Notes: generated by a model from the sequence alone, not told the origin. A DNA stretch of 64,000 nt from Cryobacterium tagatosivorans (GCF_004402215.1 NZ_SOEZ01000076.1:43047-107046); one strand, 5' to 3'; positions 11,639 through 21,010 are shown, counted from the first letter of the stretch. Numbers and translations are program-made.

Positions 11639-11730
11639 GCATAACTCCTCCTGATTGACGGCTGTCGCCGGAACATCCGCGTGATTCCGCGGGTTCGAGA
11701 CGCGCCGGAGAAGATCTGGAGGAGTTATGC
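11639..11730. terminator. inverted repeat, 13-bp perfect arms
   Basis: GCATAACTCCTCC at 11639-11651 pairs exactly with GGAGGAGTTATGC at 11718-11730, enclosing 66 nt. It lies between convergent transcription units (MBL gene and gdh). The arm resembles the CTCC-type arm of the inverted repeat at 8443-8517. Confidence 0.5.
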
Positions 11731-11778
11731 GCAGAACTTGTGCCGCAACACAGAAACCCCAACACAAGAGGAGCGCCG

Positions 11779-11873
11779 GTGGCCAACTCAGGAGATCCCG
11801 GACGCGCGCCGGACGCGACCGCGTCATTCCGGGGCCGGATGCCGGGGCGCGACCGATTCTCCTGAGTTAGCCA
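11779..11873. repeat. intergenic hairpin family B, copy 1 (CTAACTCAGGAGA arms)
   Basis: GTGGCCAACTCAGGAGA at 11779-11795 pairs with 11857-11873 at 16 of 17 positions. The same arm sequence recurs with a perfect partner at 62649-62746. A partial third half-copy (GGCTAACCCAGGAG) follows at about 11885-11898. The locus lies between convergent genes. Confidence 0.65.
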
Positions 11874-11940
11874 CACGTGCGTGGCGGCTAACCCAGGAGC
11901 AGTCGGAACAGCACAGCAGTGCCGCAGGCAGTGCCGCGGG

Positions 11941-14900
11941 TCAGCGGCGCACGACGGAGCGCATCAGGCGCAGGGCGACCGAGAGGGAGGCCATGTCGTC
12001 CTGTCCGAGGGCGTTGACCTCCTCGAACACGCTGCGGGAGCGGCCGAGCTGTTCGGCGTTGAGCGCCTCCCAGGCCAGCACGCGGGCCTCGGCGTCGCCG
12101 GCATCCGTGTCGGTGTCCTCGAGCACGCGCGTCGTCATGTCCGCCACCGTCGAATACAGGTCGTCGCGGAGGGCGGCGCGGGCCAGGGCCTGCCACCGGT
12201 CCTTCCGCGGCAGCGCCGTGATCCGTTCGAGCAGGTTGTCCACCCCGAAACGGTCGTAGATCGTGTAGTACACGCCCGCGACATCCTCCATCGGCGCGCC
12301 CGACTGGGTCGCGATCTTGGCCACGTCCAGCAGCGCGAAGGCCTCGAAGAGCTCGATCCAGCGGCGGCCAAGATCCTCCGGAACGCCCCACTCCTCCGCC
12401 TTCTTGTGCAGCGAGTGCATGCGCCTCAGGTCGCCGCCCTGCAGGTAGTTGCCCAGTTGCGCCCGCAGCTGGTCGATCTGCGGCTTGTACTGCGCCACGA
12501 CCTCGCCCACCAGCAGCGAACCGCCCTGGTTGACCTGCCAGCGCACCGCACGGTCGAGCAGGCGGCGCATGTCCAGGTGGATCGCCGTCCAGTGCTCGGT
12601 CGGGAACGACGACGGCAGGGCGTTGAGCTGGTCGACCATCATGTCCAGCTCGAAGATCTCCCGCAGGGCCACGAACGCCCGGGCGATCGTCGCCTGGTTC
12701 GCGGATGTCTCCTCCATCGCCCGGAAGGCGAAGGTCACGCCGCCGAGGTTGATCATGTCGTTCGCAACCACCGTGGTGATGATCTCCCGGCGCAGCGGAT
12801 GCGTGTCCAGCTCGGCGTCGAAGCGCTCCGACAGCTGCTTCGGGAAGTACTCCCGCAGGGTGCCGCCGAACCACGGGTCGTCGGCCAGGTCGCTGTCCCG
12901 CAGCGACGTGGCCAGCTCGATCTTGGCGTACGCGGCCAGCACCGACAGCTCGGGCGAGGTCAGGCCCTGCCCCTGCTCGATGCGTTCCCGCAGCGTCGCC
13001 GTCGTCGGCAGCGCCTCGAGGTCGCGCTTGAGGTCCCCGGATGCCTCCAGCCAGTCCATCAGCCGCTCGTAGCTGGGGCTCCAGCTGCCGACCTTCACCT
13101 TGTCATTGAGCAGCAGGATGTTCTGGTCGACGTTGTCTTCCAGTACCAGCCGGCCGACCTCGTCGGTCATCGAGGCGAGGAACTCCGTGCGCTCCGCCTC
13201 GAGCAGCTTGCCCGCCACGACCATCCGGTCGACGAAGATCTTGATGTTGACCTCGTGGTCGGAGCAGTCCACCCCGGCGGAGTTGTCGATCGCGTCGGTG
13301 TTCAGGATGACGCCGTTCAGCGCCGCCTCGATCCGGCCGAGCTGGGTCATCCCGAGGTTTCCGCCCTCGCCGACGACCTTCACGCGCAGCTCCCGGCCAT
13401 CCACCCGGATGGCGTCGTTCGCCTTGTCGCCGACCTGCGCGGCCGTCTCGCTGCTCGCCTTGACGTAGGTTCCGATGCCGCCGTTGTAGAGCAGGTCCGC
13501 CGGCGCGGTCAGGATGGCGCGGAGCAGCTCCGGCGGGCTCAGCTTCGTCGTGCCCTCTGGCAGTCCGAGCGCGGTCCGCACCTCCGCGGAGATCGGGACG
13601 ACCTTCGCGTGCCGCGGGAAGACCCCGCCGCCGGCGCTGATCAGGCCCTCGCTGTAGTCCGCCCAGGAGGAACGCGGCAGGTCGAAGAGCCACCGGCGTT
13701 CGGCGAAGGAGGCCGCGGCATCCGGGTTGGGGTCCAGGAAGATGTGCCGGTGGTCGAAGGCGGCGACGAGCCGGATGTGCTCGGAGAGCAGCATGCCGTT
13801 GCCGAAGACATCGCCGGACATGTCGCCCACGCCGACGACGGTGAAGTCCTCAGTCTGGGTGTCGACGCCGAGCTCGCTGAAGTGGCGCTTGACCGACTCC
13901 CACGCGCCCCGGGCGGTGATGCCCATGGCCTTGTGGTCGTAGCCGACCGAGCCGCCCGAGGCGAACGCGTCGCCCAGCCAGAAGCCGTAGTCGGCGGCCA
14001 GCCCGTTGGCGATGTCGGAGAAGGATGCCGTGCCCTTGTCCGCGGCGACGACCAAGTAGGAGTCGTCATCGTCGTGGCGCACGACCCGGGCCGGCGGCAC
14101 GACCTGTTCGCCGTCCGCGGTCGCGAACAGGTTGTCGGTGAGGTCGAGCAGCCCGCTGATGAAGGTCTTGTAGCTCTCGACGCCCTCGGCCATCCAGGCC
14201 GCGCGGTCGACGGCGGGGTCTGGCAGCTTCTTGGCGAAGAATCCGCCCTTGGCGCCGGTGGGCACGATGACGGCGTTCTTGACCGTCTGCGCCTTGACCA
14301 GGCCGAGGATTTCGGTGCGGAAGTCCTCCCGGCGGTCCGACCAGCGCAGGCCGCCGCGGGCGACCTTGCCGAAGCGGAGGTGCACCCCCTCGACGCGCGG
14401 CGAGTACACCCAGATCTCGTACTTCGGCCGCGGGAACGGCAGCGACTCGATCAGCGTCGGGTCGAGCTTGATGCTCAGGTAGGGCTTCTGCTGGAAGAAG
14501 TTGGTGCGCAGCGACGCCTCGATGAGGTCGATGAAGGTGCGCAGCACCCGGTCGGCGTCGAGGGTGGCGACCTGCTCCATCGCGGCGGTCAGCTCGGCGC
14601 GCACCTGCTCCTCGCGGGCGGTGCGTTCGCCCGCGGCCAGCTCGGGGTCGAACCGCGCCTCGAAGAGCGCGATCAGGCCGCCGGCGACGGCCGGGTTGGC
14701 GAGCAGGGTGTCGGCGACGAACTCGTAGGAGTTCGTGTTTCCCATCTGGCGCATGTACTTGGCGTAGCTGCGGAGGATGACGACCCGGTGCCAGGCCATG
14801 CCCTCGCGGAGCACCAGTCGGTCGAGGCCGTCGGACTCGACGGCGCCGCGCACGGCGGCGCCGAACGAGTCGGCCAGGAGCCGGTCGGTGGCGACCGGGT

Positions 14901-16797
14901 CGACGCCGGCCGGGTAGTTCAGGCCCAGGTCGTAGAGGAAGAAGTCGCGCCCGTCGGAGGTGGAGATCTCGAACGGGACCTCGTCGAGCACCTCGAGGCC
15001 GAGGTTCTGGAAGTACGGCAGGATCTGGCTGAGGCTCTGCGACTCCATCATGTAGAGCTTGACCCGGGCGTCCTCGGTACGCTCCCCGGTGTCGGCCGGG
15101 AGGTAGACGTGCAGTCCTGGGGCCGTGGGGCCCTCGCCGGATGCCTCGGCCACGCTGGCCGCGGCGGCGCACGCCTCGAACCTGCCGATGTCCTCGAGCG
15201 CGTCCTCGATCTCGTAGTCGACCCGGTAGCTGTCGGGGAACGCCTCGGCCCAGAGAGCGGACAGGGGCTCCGCCTCGTCGAGCGAGCGGTGTTCGCGGAG
15301 TTCCTCGGTGATGCCCTCCGACCAGGAACGCACGGCCATGACCAGGCGGCGCTCGAGCGCGACGGCGTCGACGCCGGCGACCTGGGCATCCTTCGGCAGG
15401 CGGATGCGGAAGAACAGGCGGGCCAGGGCCGATTCGGTCATCCGGGCCTCGAAGTCGAGCGACTCCGCGTGGAAGGTCTCGCGAAGTTCCTTCTCGATCC
15501 GCAGGCGCACGGCCGTGGTGTACCGGTCGCGGGGCAGGAAGACCATCGCGGACATGAAGCGGCCGTAGATGTCCGGGCGGAGGAAGAGGCGGGTGCGGCG
15601 GCGTTCCTGCAGGCGCTGGATGGCGAGGGCCGTGGTGACCAGGGCGTCGACATCCATCTGGAACAGTTCGTCGCGCGGGTAGGTCTCGAGGATGCCGAGG
15701 AGGTCCTTGTCGCTGTGCGAGCCGACCGGGAAGCCGATCTTCGCCATCACGGCGTCGACCTTCTCGCGGAGAATCGGGACCGCGCGCACGGAGCTCGTGT
15801 ACGCGCTGGCGGCGAAGAGGCCGATGAAGCGCTGCTCGCCGTTGACGTTGCCGTTCTCGTCGAAGCTCTTGATGCCGATGTAGTCGAAGTAGGCGGGGCG
15901 GTGCACGCTGGAGCGCGAGTTCGCCTTTGTGATCACCAGGGCGCGTCGCTCGCGGGCCATCAGGCGGCCGGCTTCGGTGAGGTGCTGGATCTGGTGGCCG
16001 TCTTCGGAAGAGCGCAGCAGGCCGAGGCCGCTGCCGTCGCGGATGGTGAGGACGTCCTCGCCGTTCACCGTGCCCAGGTCGTACTCCCGGTAGCCGAGGA
16101 AAGTGAAGTTGTCGCGGTCGAGCCAGCGCAGCAGTTCCTGGGTCTGCTTGAGGTCCTGGATGCCCTCGGCGTGGGCGACCTTGCCGAGCGCGTCGGCGAT
16201 CAGCACGGACTTGGCGCGCATCGGCTGCCAGTCCTCCACCGCGGCCCGCACGTCGCTGAGCACCCGGGTCAGCCCGGCGACGAGCTTGCCCTGCTGCTCG
16301 TCGGTGGCGCGGTCGATCTCGATCGCGATCCAGGACTCGAGGTGCGGGGCGTCGTCTTCGTTGCCCAGCAGGTGGGAGATGTCGGGCATCGCGGAGGTGT
16401 CGCCGCTGGAGATGCCGACGCTGGACGGCATCCGGTTGACCTCGATGAGGTCGTTGGTGACCCGGTTGCGCGTGACGGCCAGGAGCGGGTGGACGACCAG
16501 GTGGATGGCCGAGTGCTGGCGCACGAGTTCGGCGTTGACCGAGTCGACGAGGAAGGGCATGTCATCGGTGACGATGTAGACGACGCTGCGGCCGGACTCG
16601 TTGCGGATCTCGACGTTCGCGGTCTTCGGCCGCCGGTTGCGGGCCACCTGCCAGTGGTAGCCGGCCCGGGCGCGCAGCACGTTCACGTCGTAGGCCTGGG
16701 CGTCTTCACCCGCCAGGTGCTCGTAGTAGTCGGCGATGAAGGCCTCGAGCTCGGTACCTGTCGGGGACTGCCCCGTACGGGTCGATTCTGACGACAT
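11941..16797 (-). CDS. gdh: NAD-specific glutamate dehydrogenase, large (180-kDa class)
   Basis: A 1618-aa single-chain NAD-glutamate dehydrogenase that oxidatively deaminates glutamate to 2-oxoglutarate, typical of Streptomyces and mycobacteria. The catalytic region has KGGFFAKK (catalytic lysine stretch), VGDMSGDVFGNGML and GVVLNTDAIDNSAGVDCSDHEVN-like family sequence near residues 840-1150. Long N- and C-terminal regulatory regions flank it. An upstream in-frame ATG (16815) exists, but its ATGGAGG doubles as the Shine-Dalgarno for the ATG at 16797, so the latter was chosen. In relatives the enzyme is controlled by FHA protein GarA. It is monocistronic. Confidence 0.95.
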   Translation of the reverse strand: MSSESTRTGQSPTGTELEAFIADYYEHLAGEDAQAYDVNVLRARAGYHWQVARNRRPKTANVEIRNESGRSVVYIVTDDMPFLVDSVNAELVRQHSAIHLVVHPLLAVTRNRVTNDLIEVNRMPSSVGISSGDTSAMPDISHLLGNEDDAPHLESWIAIEIDRATDEQQGKLVAGLTRVLSDVRAAVEDWQPMRAKSVLIADALGKVAHAEGIQDLKQTQELLRWLDRDNFTFLGYREYDLGTVNGEDVLTIRDGSGLGLLRSSEDGHQIQHLTEAGRLMARERRALVITKANSRSSVHRPAYFDYIGIKSFDENGNVNGEQRFIGLFAASAYTSSVRAVPILREKVDAVMAKIGFPVGSHSDKDLLGILETYPRDELFQMDVDALVTTALAIQRLQERRRTRLFLRPDIYGRFMSAMVFLPRDRYTTAVRLRIEKELRETFHAESLDFEARMTESALARLFFRIRLPKDAQVAGVDAVALERRLVMAVRSWSEGITEELREHRSLDEAEPLSALWAEAFPDSYRVDYEIEDALEDIGRFEACAAAASVAEASGEGPTAPGLHVYLPADTGERTEDARVKLYMMESQSLSQILPYFQNLGLEVLDEVPFEISTSDGRDFFLYDLGLNYPAGVDPVATDRLLADSFGAAVRGAVESDGLDRLVLREGMAWHRVVILRSYAKYMRQMGNTNSYEFVADTLLANPAVAGGLIALFEARFDPELAAGERTAREEQVRAELTAAMEQVATLDADRVLRTFIDLIEASLRTNFFQQKPYLSIKLDPTLIESLPFPRPKYEIWVYSPRVEGVHLRFGKVARGGLRWSDRREDFRTEILGLVKAQTVKNAVIVPTGAKGGFFAKKLPDPAVDRAAWMAEGVESYKTFISGLLDLTDNLFATADGEQVVPPARVVRHDDDDSYLVVAADKGTASFSDIANGLAADYGFWLGDAFASGGSVGYDHKAMGITARGAWESVKRHFSELGVDTQTEDFTVVGVGDMSGDVFGNGMLLSEHIRLVAAFDHRHIFLDPNPDAAASFAERRWLFDLPRSSWADYSEGLISAGGGVFPRHAKVVPISAEVRTALGLPEGTTKLSPPELLRAILTAPADLLYNGGIGTYVKASSETAAQVGDKANDAIRVDGRELRVKVVGEGGNLGMTQLGRIEAALNGVILNTDAIDNSAGVDCSDHEVNIKIFVDRMVVAGKLLEAERTEFLASMTDEVGRLVLEDNVDQNILLLNDKVKVGSWSPSYERLMDWLEASGDLKRDLEALPTTATLRERIEQGQGLTSPELSVLAAYAKIELATSLRDSDLADDPWFGGTLREYFPKQLSERFDAELDTHPLRREIITTVVANDMINLGGVTFAFRAMEETSANQATIARAFVALREIFELDMMVDQLNALPSSFPTEHWTAIHLDMRRLLDRAVRWQVNQGGSLLVGEVVAQYKPQIDQLRAQLGNYLQGGDLRRMHSLHKKAEEWGVPEDLGRRWIELFEAFALLDVAKIATQSGAPMEDVAGVYYTIYDRFGVDNLLERITALPRKDRWQALARAALRDDLYSTVADMTTRVLEDTDTDAGDAEARVLAWEALNAEQLGRSRSVFEEVNALGQDDMASLSVALRLMRSVVRR

Positions 16798-16875
16798 GAA
16801 AAGAAACGCCTCCATTAAATGCTCTGATCTTCGCTGATCGGGCCTGCCTATCCGGCGGTAAACGAGGAGGCCCCT

Positions 16876-16904
16876 TGCTCAACCCATCGTAGTTTCGTTG
16901 AGCA
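16876..16904. other. 8-bp inverted repeat upstream of gdh
   Basis: TGCTCAAC and GTTGAGCA are separated by 13 nt, about 80-107 bp before the gdh start. The position fits an operator or leader structure. The interval 16905-17040 holds no other gene that I see. Confidence 0.35.
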
Positions 16905-17040
16905 GGATGCGCACATCGAACCACCGCAGGGTCTGCGATCTCGCCGCGGTCGGATGCCGGTCGATGTTTCGCAGCCCTGAGGCCTTCCGCACCCCCAGCA
17001 GCGATGGACGGTCGCAGGGCTGGGACTTGTTGCCGCCCGT

Positions 17041-17232
17041 CTAGTCGAGATCGAGCGGATGCGTCCCGTACTCGGTCATCCAGACCGGTCCAGTCCTGTT
17101 CCTTGACTTCCTCGCCGCGACTGCTGCTGCTGCTGCTTTACGACGGCCAGAGCGGATCTTCCAAGCGAGGTAGAACGCCGCAACGACCGCGAAGACTCCA
17201 AGGAACAGCAGGAACGTGAGATCAGTCGGCAT
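17041..17232 (-). CDS. small single-pass membrane protein, 63 aa
   Basis: MPTDLTFLLFLGVFAVVAAF begins a single N-terminal membrane segment (residues ~5-24) followed by a basic, Ala-rich stretch (WKIRSGRRKAAAAAVAARK), as in many small actinobacterial membrane proteins. I do not recognise a family. No clear ribosome binding site precedes the ATG, and a longer in-frame reading is less plausible because it adds charged residues ahead of the membrane helix. Confidence 0.5.
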   Translation of the reverse strand: MPTDLTFLLFLGVFAVVAAFYLAWKIRSGRRKAAAAAVAARKSRNRTGPVWMTEYGTHPLDLD

Positions 17233-17365
17233 ACGTTGACCGTACCGGTGCGGGTCGCCCGGCCGCCAGCCGTCAGTTCGGGGAGCCCGGCTGCCCCTCG
17301 AAGTGGCGCCAGACACGCCATACCCTCCGCCATTGCTGCTCGATAGTCTGGCGGCGGGGGACTAC

Positions 17366-18277
17366 ATGGGCAAATTCTTTGGAACGCCTGACGGTGTCAG
17401 AGTAGGTCAGCTCTTTGTCGATCGTCGAGAGCTGAGCGACGCATTCGTTCATCGCCCGCGTCAGGCAGGAATTCACGGCACGAAAGCTGACGGCGCGGAC
17501 TCAATCGTCTTGTCGGGCGGATATGACGACCAGGATAGTGGCGATTACATCATCTACACCGGCCATGGCGGTCGAGCGCCTAATAGTTCGCGACATATCA
17601 AGGATCAATCTCCGGACGCTCCCGGCAATGCCGGCCTCATCACGAGCCTCGCCCAAGCGCTGCCTGTGCGAGTAATTCGGGGAAAGCACAAAGAGTCTCC
17701 CTTCGCTCCGCCTGCCGGATATCTCTACTCCGGCTTGTACCTCGTTACCCAGTGGTGGATGGATGAGGGGCGGGATGGCTTCCAAATCGTACAGTTCCGT
17801 CTCGAGCGGATCGATGAACAGACTCCGCTTGAACCCCAGAGCCTCAACATCCCGGACCCTGAGTTCGCAGACACGATTGTGTCAAGGCGCATTCGGGATT
17901 CGCAGCTTGCCCGAGAGGTCAAGCACCTGTACGACTTTCAATGCCAGATTTGTGACATTACGGTGCCCACTGGCAGCGGGAGTCCCTATGCAGAGGGGGC
18001 TCACGTTCGTGCACTTGGCCGACCACATCTTGGTCGCGACGACCTCAGCAATATTCTCTGTCTCTGCCCCAACCATCACACGCAGTTCGACTTTGGCGGA
18101 ATGGTGATTTCCGACCAAATGGTGGCCATGGAGACTCGAACGATGACGCCCGTCGCCGCGCTGACGTTCCGGAAGCGACATTTCATTGACGTGGCGAATG
18201 CTCGTTATCACCGATTGCAATGGGCTCGCGCGTCAGAAGTATCGACTGGCGGAGACCCATTGCTCGCGAGCGCGTAA
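17366..18277 (+). CDS. SRA-HNH modification-dependent restriction endonuclease
   Basis: A 303-aa protein with an N-terminal SRA/YDG base-flipping domain (residues ~8-150; SIVLSGGYDDQDSGDYIIYT, HGTKADGADS) and a C-terminal HNH nuclease (Cys193-x2-Cys196, HVRALGRPHLG, Cys234-PNHH). SRA domains recognise 5-methyl- or 5-hydroxymethylcytosine, and SRA-HNH proteins cut modified DNA (type IV restriction), defending against phage with modified bases or incoming methylated DNA. The ATG follows GGCGGGGG. No methylase or second subunit is adjacent. Codons are visibly AT-richer than those of the neighbours, suggesting horizontal acquisition. Confidence 0.88.
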   Translation: MGKFFGTPDGVRVGQLFVDRRELSDAFVHRPRQAGIHGTKADGADSIVLSGGYDDQDSGDYIIYTGHGGRAPNSSRHIKDQSPDAPGNAGLITSLAQALPVRVIRGKHKESPFAPPAGYLYSGLYLVTQWWMDEGRDGFQIVQFRLERIDEQTPLEPQSLNIPDPEFADTIVSRRIRDSQLAREVKHLYDFQCQICDITVPTGSGSPYAEGAHVRALGRPHLGRDDLSNILCLCPNHHTQFDFGGMVISDQMVAMETRTMTPVAALTFRKRHFIDVANARYHRLQWARASEVSTGGDPLLASA

Positions 18278-18413
18278 CTACCCGAGAGCCATCCGCTCTT
18301 GAGTAGTCAGCTGCCCATCACTACGGGCCGTTGACACAGACGGGCCTCGAGCTCATCACCGAATCCCGATCCGCGGTTTTCCATTTCTCTCCACAAACGA
18401 AGGATGCTTCCCA

Positions 18414-18875
18414 ATGACTCAGCCCGGCCCCGGATGGTACACAGACCCGCAGGACGAGCAGCAAGTCCGTTGGTGGGACGGCGATGCGTGGTCTGACCAA
18501 CGGCAGGGTCGAGTGCAACAGCCGGTACCAGTCGGCGCACCTACTCCAGCCCCGGCCTATGTTCCAATGGCCGGCTACGGAGCCACGCGCGTAGTTGAGG
18601 CTCCTCCGACGAAGAAGGACAAAGACCGGCAGGTACGAAAGAACAATTCGCTGGCATACACAGGATGTGTTCTCGCGATCCTTTCGTTCCTCTTCAACCC
18701 GTTCGCCATCTTGAGCGTGCTTGGGATCGTCTTCGGGGCGATCGGATTGGCGAAGTCACACGAGCTTGAGGGTGCGGGCCACAAGATCACTGGGCGAGGC
18801 ACGGCGATTGCTGCCATAGTGCTGGGGCTTATCGGAATCGCCTTCGCCGGGTACCGCATGTCGCAACTCGGCTAG
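18414..18875 (+). CDS. DUF2510 plus DUF4190-like membrane protein
   Basis: 153 aa. Residues 5-30 are a DUF2510 motif (GPGWYTDPQDEQQVRWWDGDAW), then a Pro-rich linker, then two predicted membrane helices (ILSFLFNPFAILSVLGIVFGA and AIAAIVLGLIGIAFAGY) of the DUF4190 type. Function is unknown; DUF2510 is often found on actinobacterial envelope proteins. A paralogue with the same layout lies at 41163-41720. Starts at ATG after GAAGG. No operon partner is visible. Confidence 0.8.
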   Translation: MTQPGPGWYTDPQDEQQVRWWDGDAWSDQRQGRVQQPVPVGAPTPAPAYVPMAGYGATRVVEAPPTKKDKDRQVRKNNSLAYTGCVLAILSFLFNPFAILSVLGIVFGAIGLAKSHELEGAGHKITGRGTAIAAIVLGLIGIAFAGYRMSQLG

Positions 18876-18949
18876 ATCGATAGCATCCGACCGCGACGGG
18901 GTCGGGCGGCGCGACGCCGCCGGCGTCCACCTGCGCACTCGCCGCTTCA

Positions 18950-19180
18950 GCCTCGTTCTGGAACGGCATCCGCAGGTGCGCGTCGAAGGACTGGGCGGTC
19001 AGCAGGGTGGAACGGTTGAGGCATCTGCTCGTCGGCCGCGGCGTTGAGGCCCGCGTAAGGGCCCGCCGGCACGACCGAGCAGGAGAGGGTGTGCGCGGCT
19101 GTCCCGCCGAAGTCGGTGCGGACCAGCTCGGGTTCGATCAGGCTGACCTTAATTCCGAGCGGCCCGACCTCGAAGCGGGG
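18950..19180 (-). pseudogene. short-chain dehydrogenase remnant
   Basis: On the minus strand, roughly 19180 down to 19025 reads FEVGPLGIKVSLIEPELV then RTDFGG, which is the post-active-site region of an SDR oxidoreductase (the usual GIKV..VEPG..RTDF). No Rossmann domain or catalytic YxxxK precedes it, and the frame shifts after about 50 residues. It is a decayed fragment. Confidence 0.6.
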
Positions 19181-19224
19181 CGCGTCGGTGAGTGGCGGTC
19201 GGCTCGTCTTCCCGGTCGGCGGCT

Positions 19225-19426
19225 ACTGCATCACTAGCAGGTACGCGGTCGAGGCGGTCGCCTCGGGGGACTGTCGCGCCACGGGGTCAGCGCGAGACCG
19301 AGCTTGGCCTGGAGCACGCCGGTCAAGCGTTCGGCGGGGTCGACGGATGCGCCGGCAGCGTCACGCGCCTCGGCCAAGCGCGCGTCGAGCATCCGTTCGG
19401 TGAGGCGGCGGAAGGCGCCCTCTTTG
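19225..19426 (-). pseudogene. TetR-family regulator remnant
   Basis: The minus strand reads KEGAFRRLTERMLDARLAEA and then DPAERLTGVLQAKLGLAL, followed after a one-base shift by SPEATASTAYLLVMQ and a stop. This resembles the segment just after the HTH of TetR regulators (KE.LFR.L.ERML). The HTH itself is missing, cut off at the dispersed repeat at 19431. With the SDR remnant it marks a decayed regulator/dehydrogenase pair. Confidence 0.5.
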
Positions 19427-19430
19427 TTGC

Positions 19431-19491
19431 GCGGGTCTCGACAAGCTCGACCACCGACTGGGAGGGCGGGTCTCGACAGGCTCGACCACCG
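19431..19491. repeat. two copies of the dispersed TCTCGACARGCTCGACC repeat
   Basis: TCTCGACAAGCTCGACC and TCTCGACAGGCTCGACC, both preceded by GCGGG and followed by ACCG, start at 19431 and 19466. This motif is a common short intergenic repeat in Micrococcales. Here it sits at the breakpoint of the TetR remnant. Related copies occur at 33683-33775, about 34937 and about 36439. Confidence 0.8.
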
Positions 19492-19547
19492 GCCGGGCGA
19501 GCGGTCCGACTCCGCTCAACCGTTCATTTTGACCGACCCATGGTTGA

Positions 19548-19587
19548 AGTGAGCAGTTTTTATGCACATTTCTTGCGTAAGTGCGCA
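19548..19587 (+). promoter_or_regulatory. putative DeoR (AgaR-like) operator array before the ABC transporter
   Basis: Three half-sites of consensus AARTGNGCA in alternating orientation and regular spacing: AAGTGAGCA (19548), TGCACATTT (19563, reverse) and AAGTGCGCA (19579). The same half-sites occur as an inverted pair at 23844-23868 before the deoR gene. This AT-rich stretch (19500-19680) also contains the likely promoter. Confidence 0.6.
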
Positions 19588-19681
19588 GTGTGTGGCACAG
19601 TCATTTCACTTGACAGCATCGTCATGGGTCGGTTACCAGCGGTGAGCGCCTTTCCGCGCTTTCCAGGATCGGAAGGTTGAA

Positions 19682-21010
19682 ATGGCTTCATTGCGCAAAC
19701 ACACACGAACGGGCGCAGTCCTGGCGAGTGTGGCTATCCTGGGCCTCGGCCTCTCCGGCTGCTCGCCAGCCGCGGACACGTCCTCCTCCCAGACCAAGGG
19801 CGTGACGATCACCGTCGCCCTGTTCACCGCCCCGCCGCCCAAGGCCGCCCTTGCCGAGTTCACCAAGGACACGGGCATCAAGGTCAAATGGTCGACCATC
19901 GACTGGGACAGCCTCCAGACCAAGATCGCTGCCTCATCGGCCGCCAAGACGTACTTCGCCGACGCGACGGACGTGGACTGGTCTCGGGTCGGGCAGCTGG
20001 GCACGCTGAAGTGGTTCGAGCCCCTCGAGGACTACCTGGACACGGACTCCTACAAGAAGGACATGCCGCAGCTGGACTCCTTCGTGTCGGACGGGCACGT
20101 TGTCGGCATCCCCTTCGACGCCTCTTTCCTCACCACGACGGTGAACACGGAGCTGTTCCAGAAGGCCGGGATCACGACGATGCCGACCACCATCGCGGAA
20201 TACACCGCGGACCTGGAAAAGCTGAAGTCGAGCGGCGTAGCTGAGCACCCCCTGAACATCCCCTTCGCCGCGGCGGAAGGGCTCTCCACCTACTGGTACC
20301 AGACCACGGCCGCCTTCGGTGGGACTGTTCTCGACGGCGACGGCAAGCCTCAGTTCTCTGACCCCGATTCCGCCGGCTACAAGGCGGCCGAGTGGATGGT
20401 CAACGGCGTCAAGTCCGGGCTCGTTCCCCCGGGAAACATCAACGTGAGCGACACGCAGGGCCAGCAGACGCTCATGGCCAAGGGAGGCGTCGCATCCACG
20501 TTCGCCGACTACTCCGGAAACGTCGGCAGCCTCTACGACATCCCCGACACGTCCAGCGTCGTCGGCAAGGTCGCCTACCTGCCGACCCCCGGCGTCGACG
20601 GTGTCGGGCCGAACGTCAGCAACCCGGATGGCATCGGGATTCCCGTCACCGCCAAGTACAAGGAGGCGGCCGCCAAGTTCATCGAGTGGTTCACCTCCCA
20701 GAAGGCCCAGTACGGATTCGCGGGCGGCGAAGGCCCCGAGAACGTATTCCCCGGCTACTTCCTGCCCTCTCGCCTGAGCGCCATCGAGCAACTCACCGCG
20801 GATGGCAAGCTGGCCGGCGGAGACGTGCTGACCTCGATTCTCAAGGACAGCGCCCGGCCGGTCTTCCCCGAGGGTGCACCCGCCTGGTACCCCGAGTTCT
20901 CCCGAGCGGTCAACACCAACCTGCATGCTGCCGCAGCGGGCTCCATGAGCGTCAAGGATGCGATGAAGGCGATCTCCGACACCGCTGACAAGCTCTCAAG
21001 CGGCTCGTGA
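19682..21010 (+). CDS. ABC sugar transporter, substrate-binding lipoprotein
   Basis: Family 1 extracellular solute-binding protein (442 aa) for the permeases that follow. The N-terminus has basic residues, a hydrophobic segment and the lipobox LSGC, so it is anchored on the outer face of the membrane. Body features such as WDSLQTKIAA, GIPFDASFLTTTVNTELFQKAG-like and FTSQKAQYGFAGGEG match the MalE/UgpB group. GGAAGG precedes the ATG. The AgaS/KbaYZ/kinase genes downstream suggest an amino sugar, perhaps galactosamine or N-acetylgalactosamine or an oligosaccharide containing it. No ATPase gene is present; a shared MsiK-type ATPase elsewhere is usual in actinobacteria. Confidence 0.9.
   Translation: MASLRKHTRTGAVLASVAILGLGLSGCSPAADTSSSQTKGVTITVALFTAPPPKAALAEFTKDTGIKVKWSTIDWDSLQTKIAASSAAKTYFADATDVDWSRVGQLGTLKWFEPLEDYLDTDSYKKDMPQLDSFVSDGHVVGIPFDASFLTTTVNTELFQKAGITTMPTTIAEYTADLEKLKSSGVAEHPLNIPFAAAEGLSTYWYQTTAAFGGTVLDGDGKPQFSDPDSAGYKAAEWMVNGVKSGLVPPGNINVSDTQGQQTLMAKGGVASTFADYSGNVGSLYDIPDTSSVVGKVAYLPTPGVDGVGPNVSNPDGIGIPVTAKYKEAAAKFIEWFTSQKAQYGFAGGEGPENVFPGYFLPSRLSAIEQLTADGKLAGGDVLTSILKDSARPVFPEGAPAWYPEFSRAVNTNLHAAAAGSMSVKDAMKAISDTADKLSSGS

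Noticed and set aside
11881..16791. Very long open frame (over 1600 codons) on the plus strand
   Set aside because: It is antisense to the clear NAD-glutamate dehydrogenase; its translation is Val/Asp/Gln/Arg-rich with no domain, the usual mirror of GC-rich coding DNA.
17041..17316. Longer (91-aa) form of the small membrane protein
   Set aside because: The N-terminal extension is charged and Pro/Gly-rich and would precede the only hydrophobic segment; the internal ATG at 17232 gives a more sensible membrane protein.
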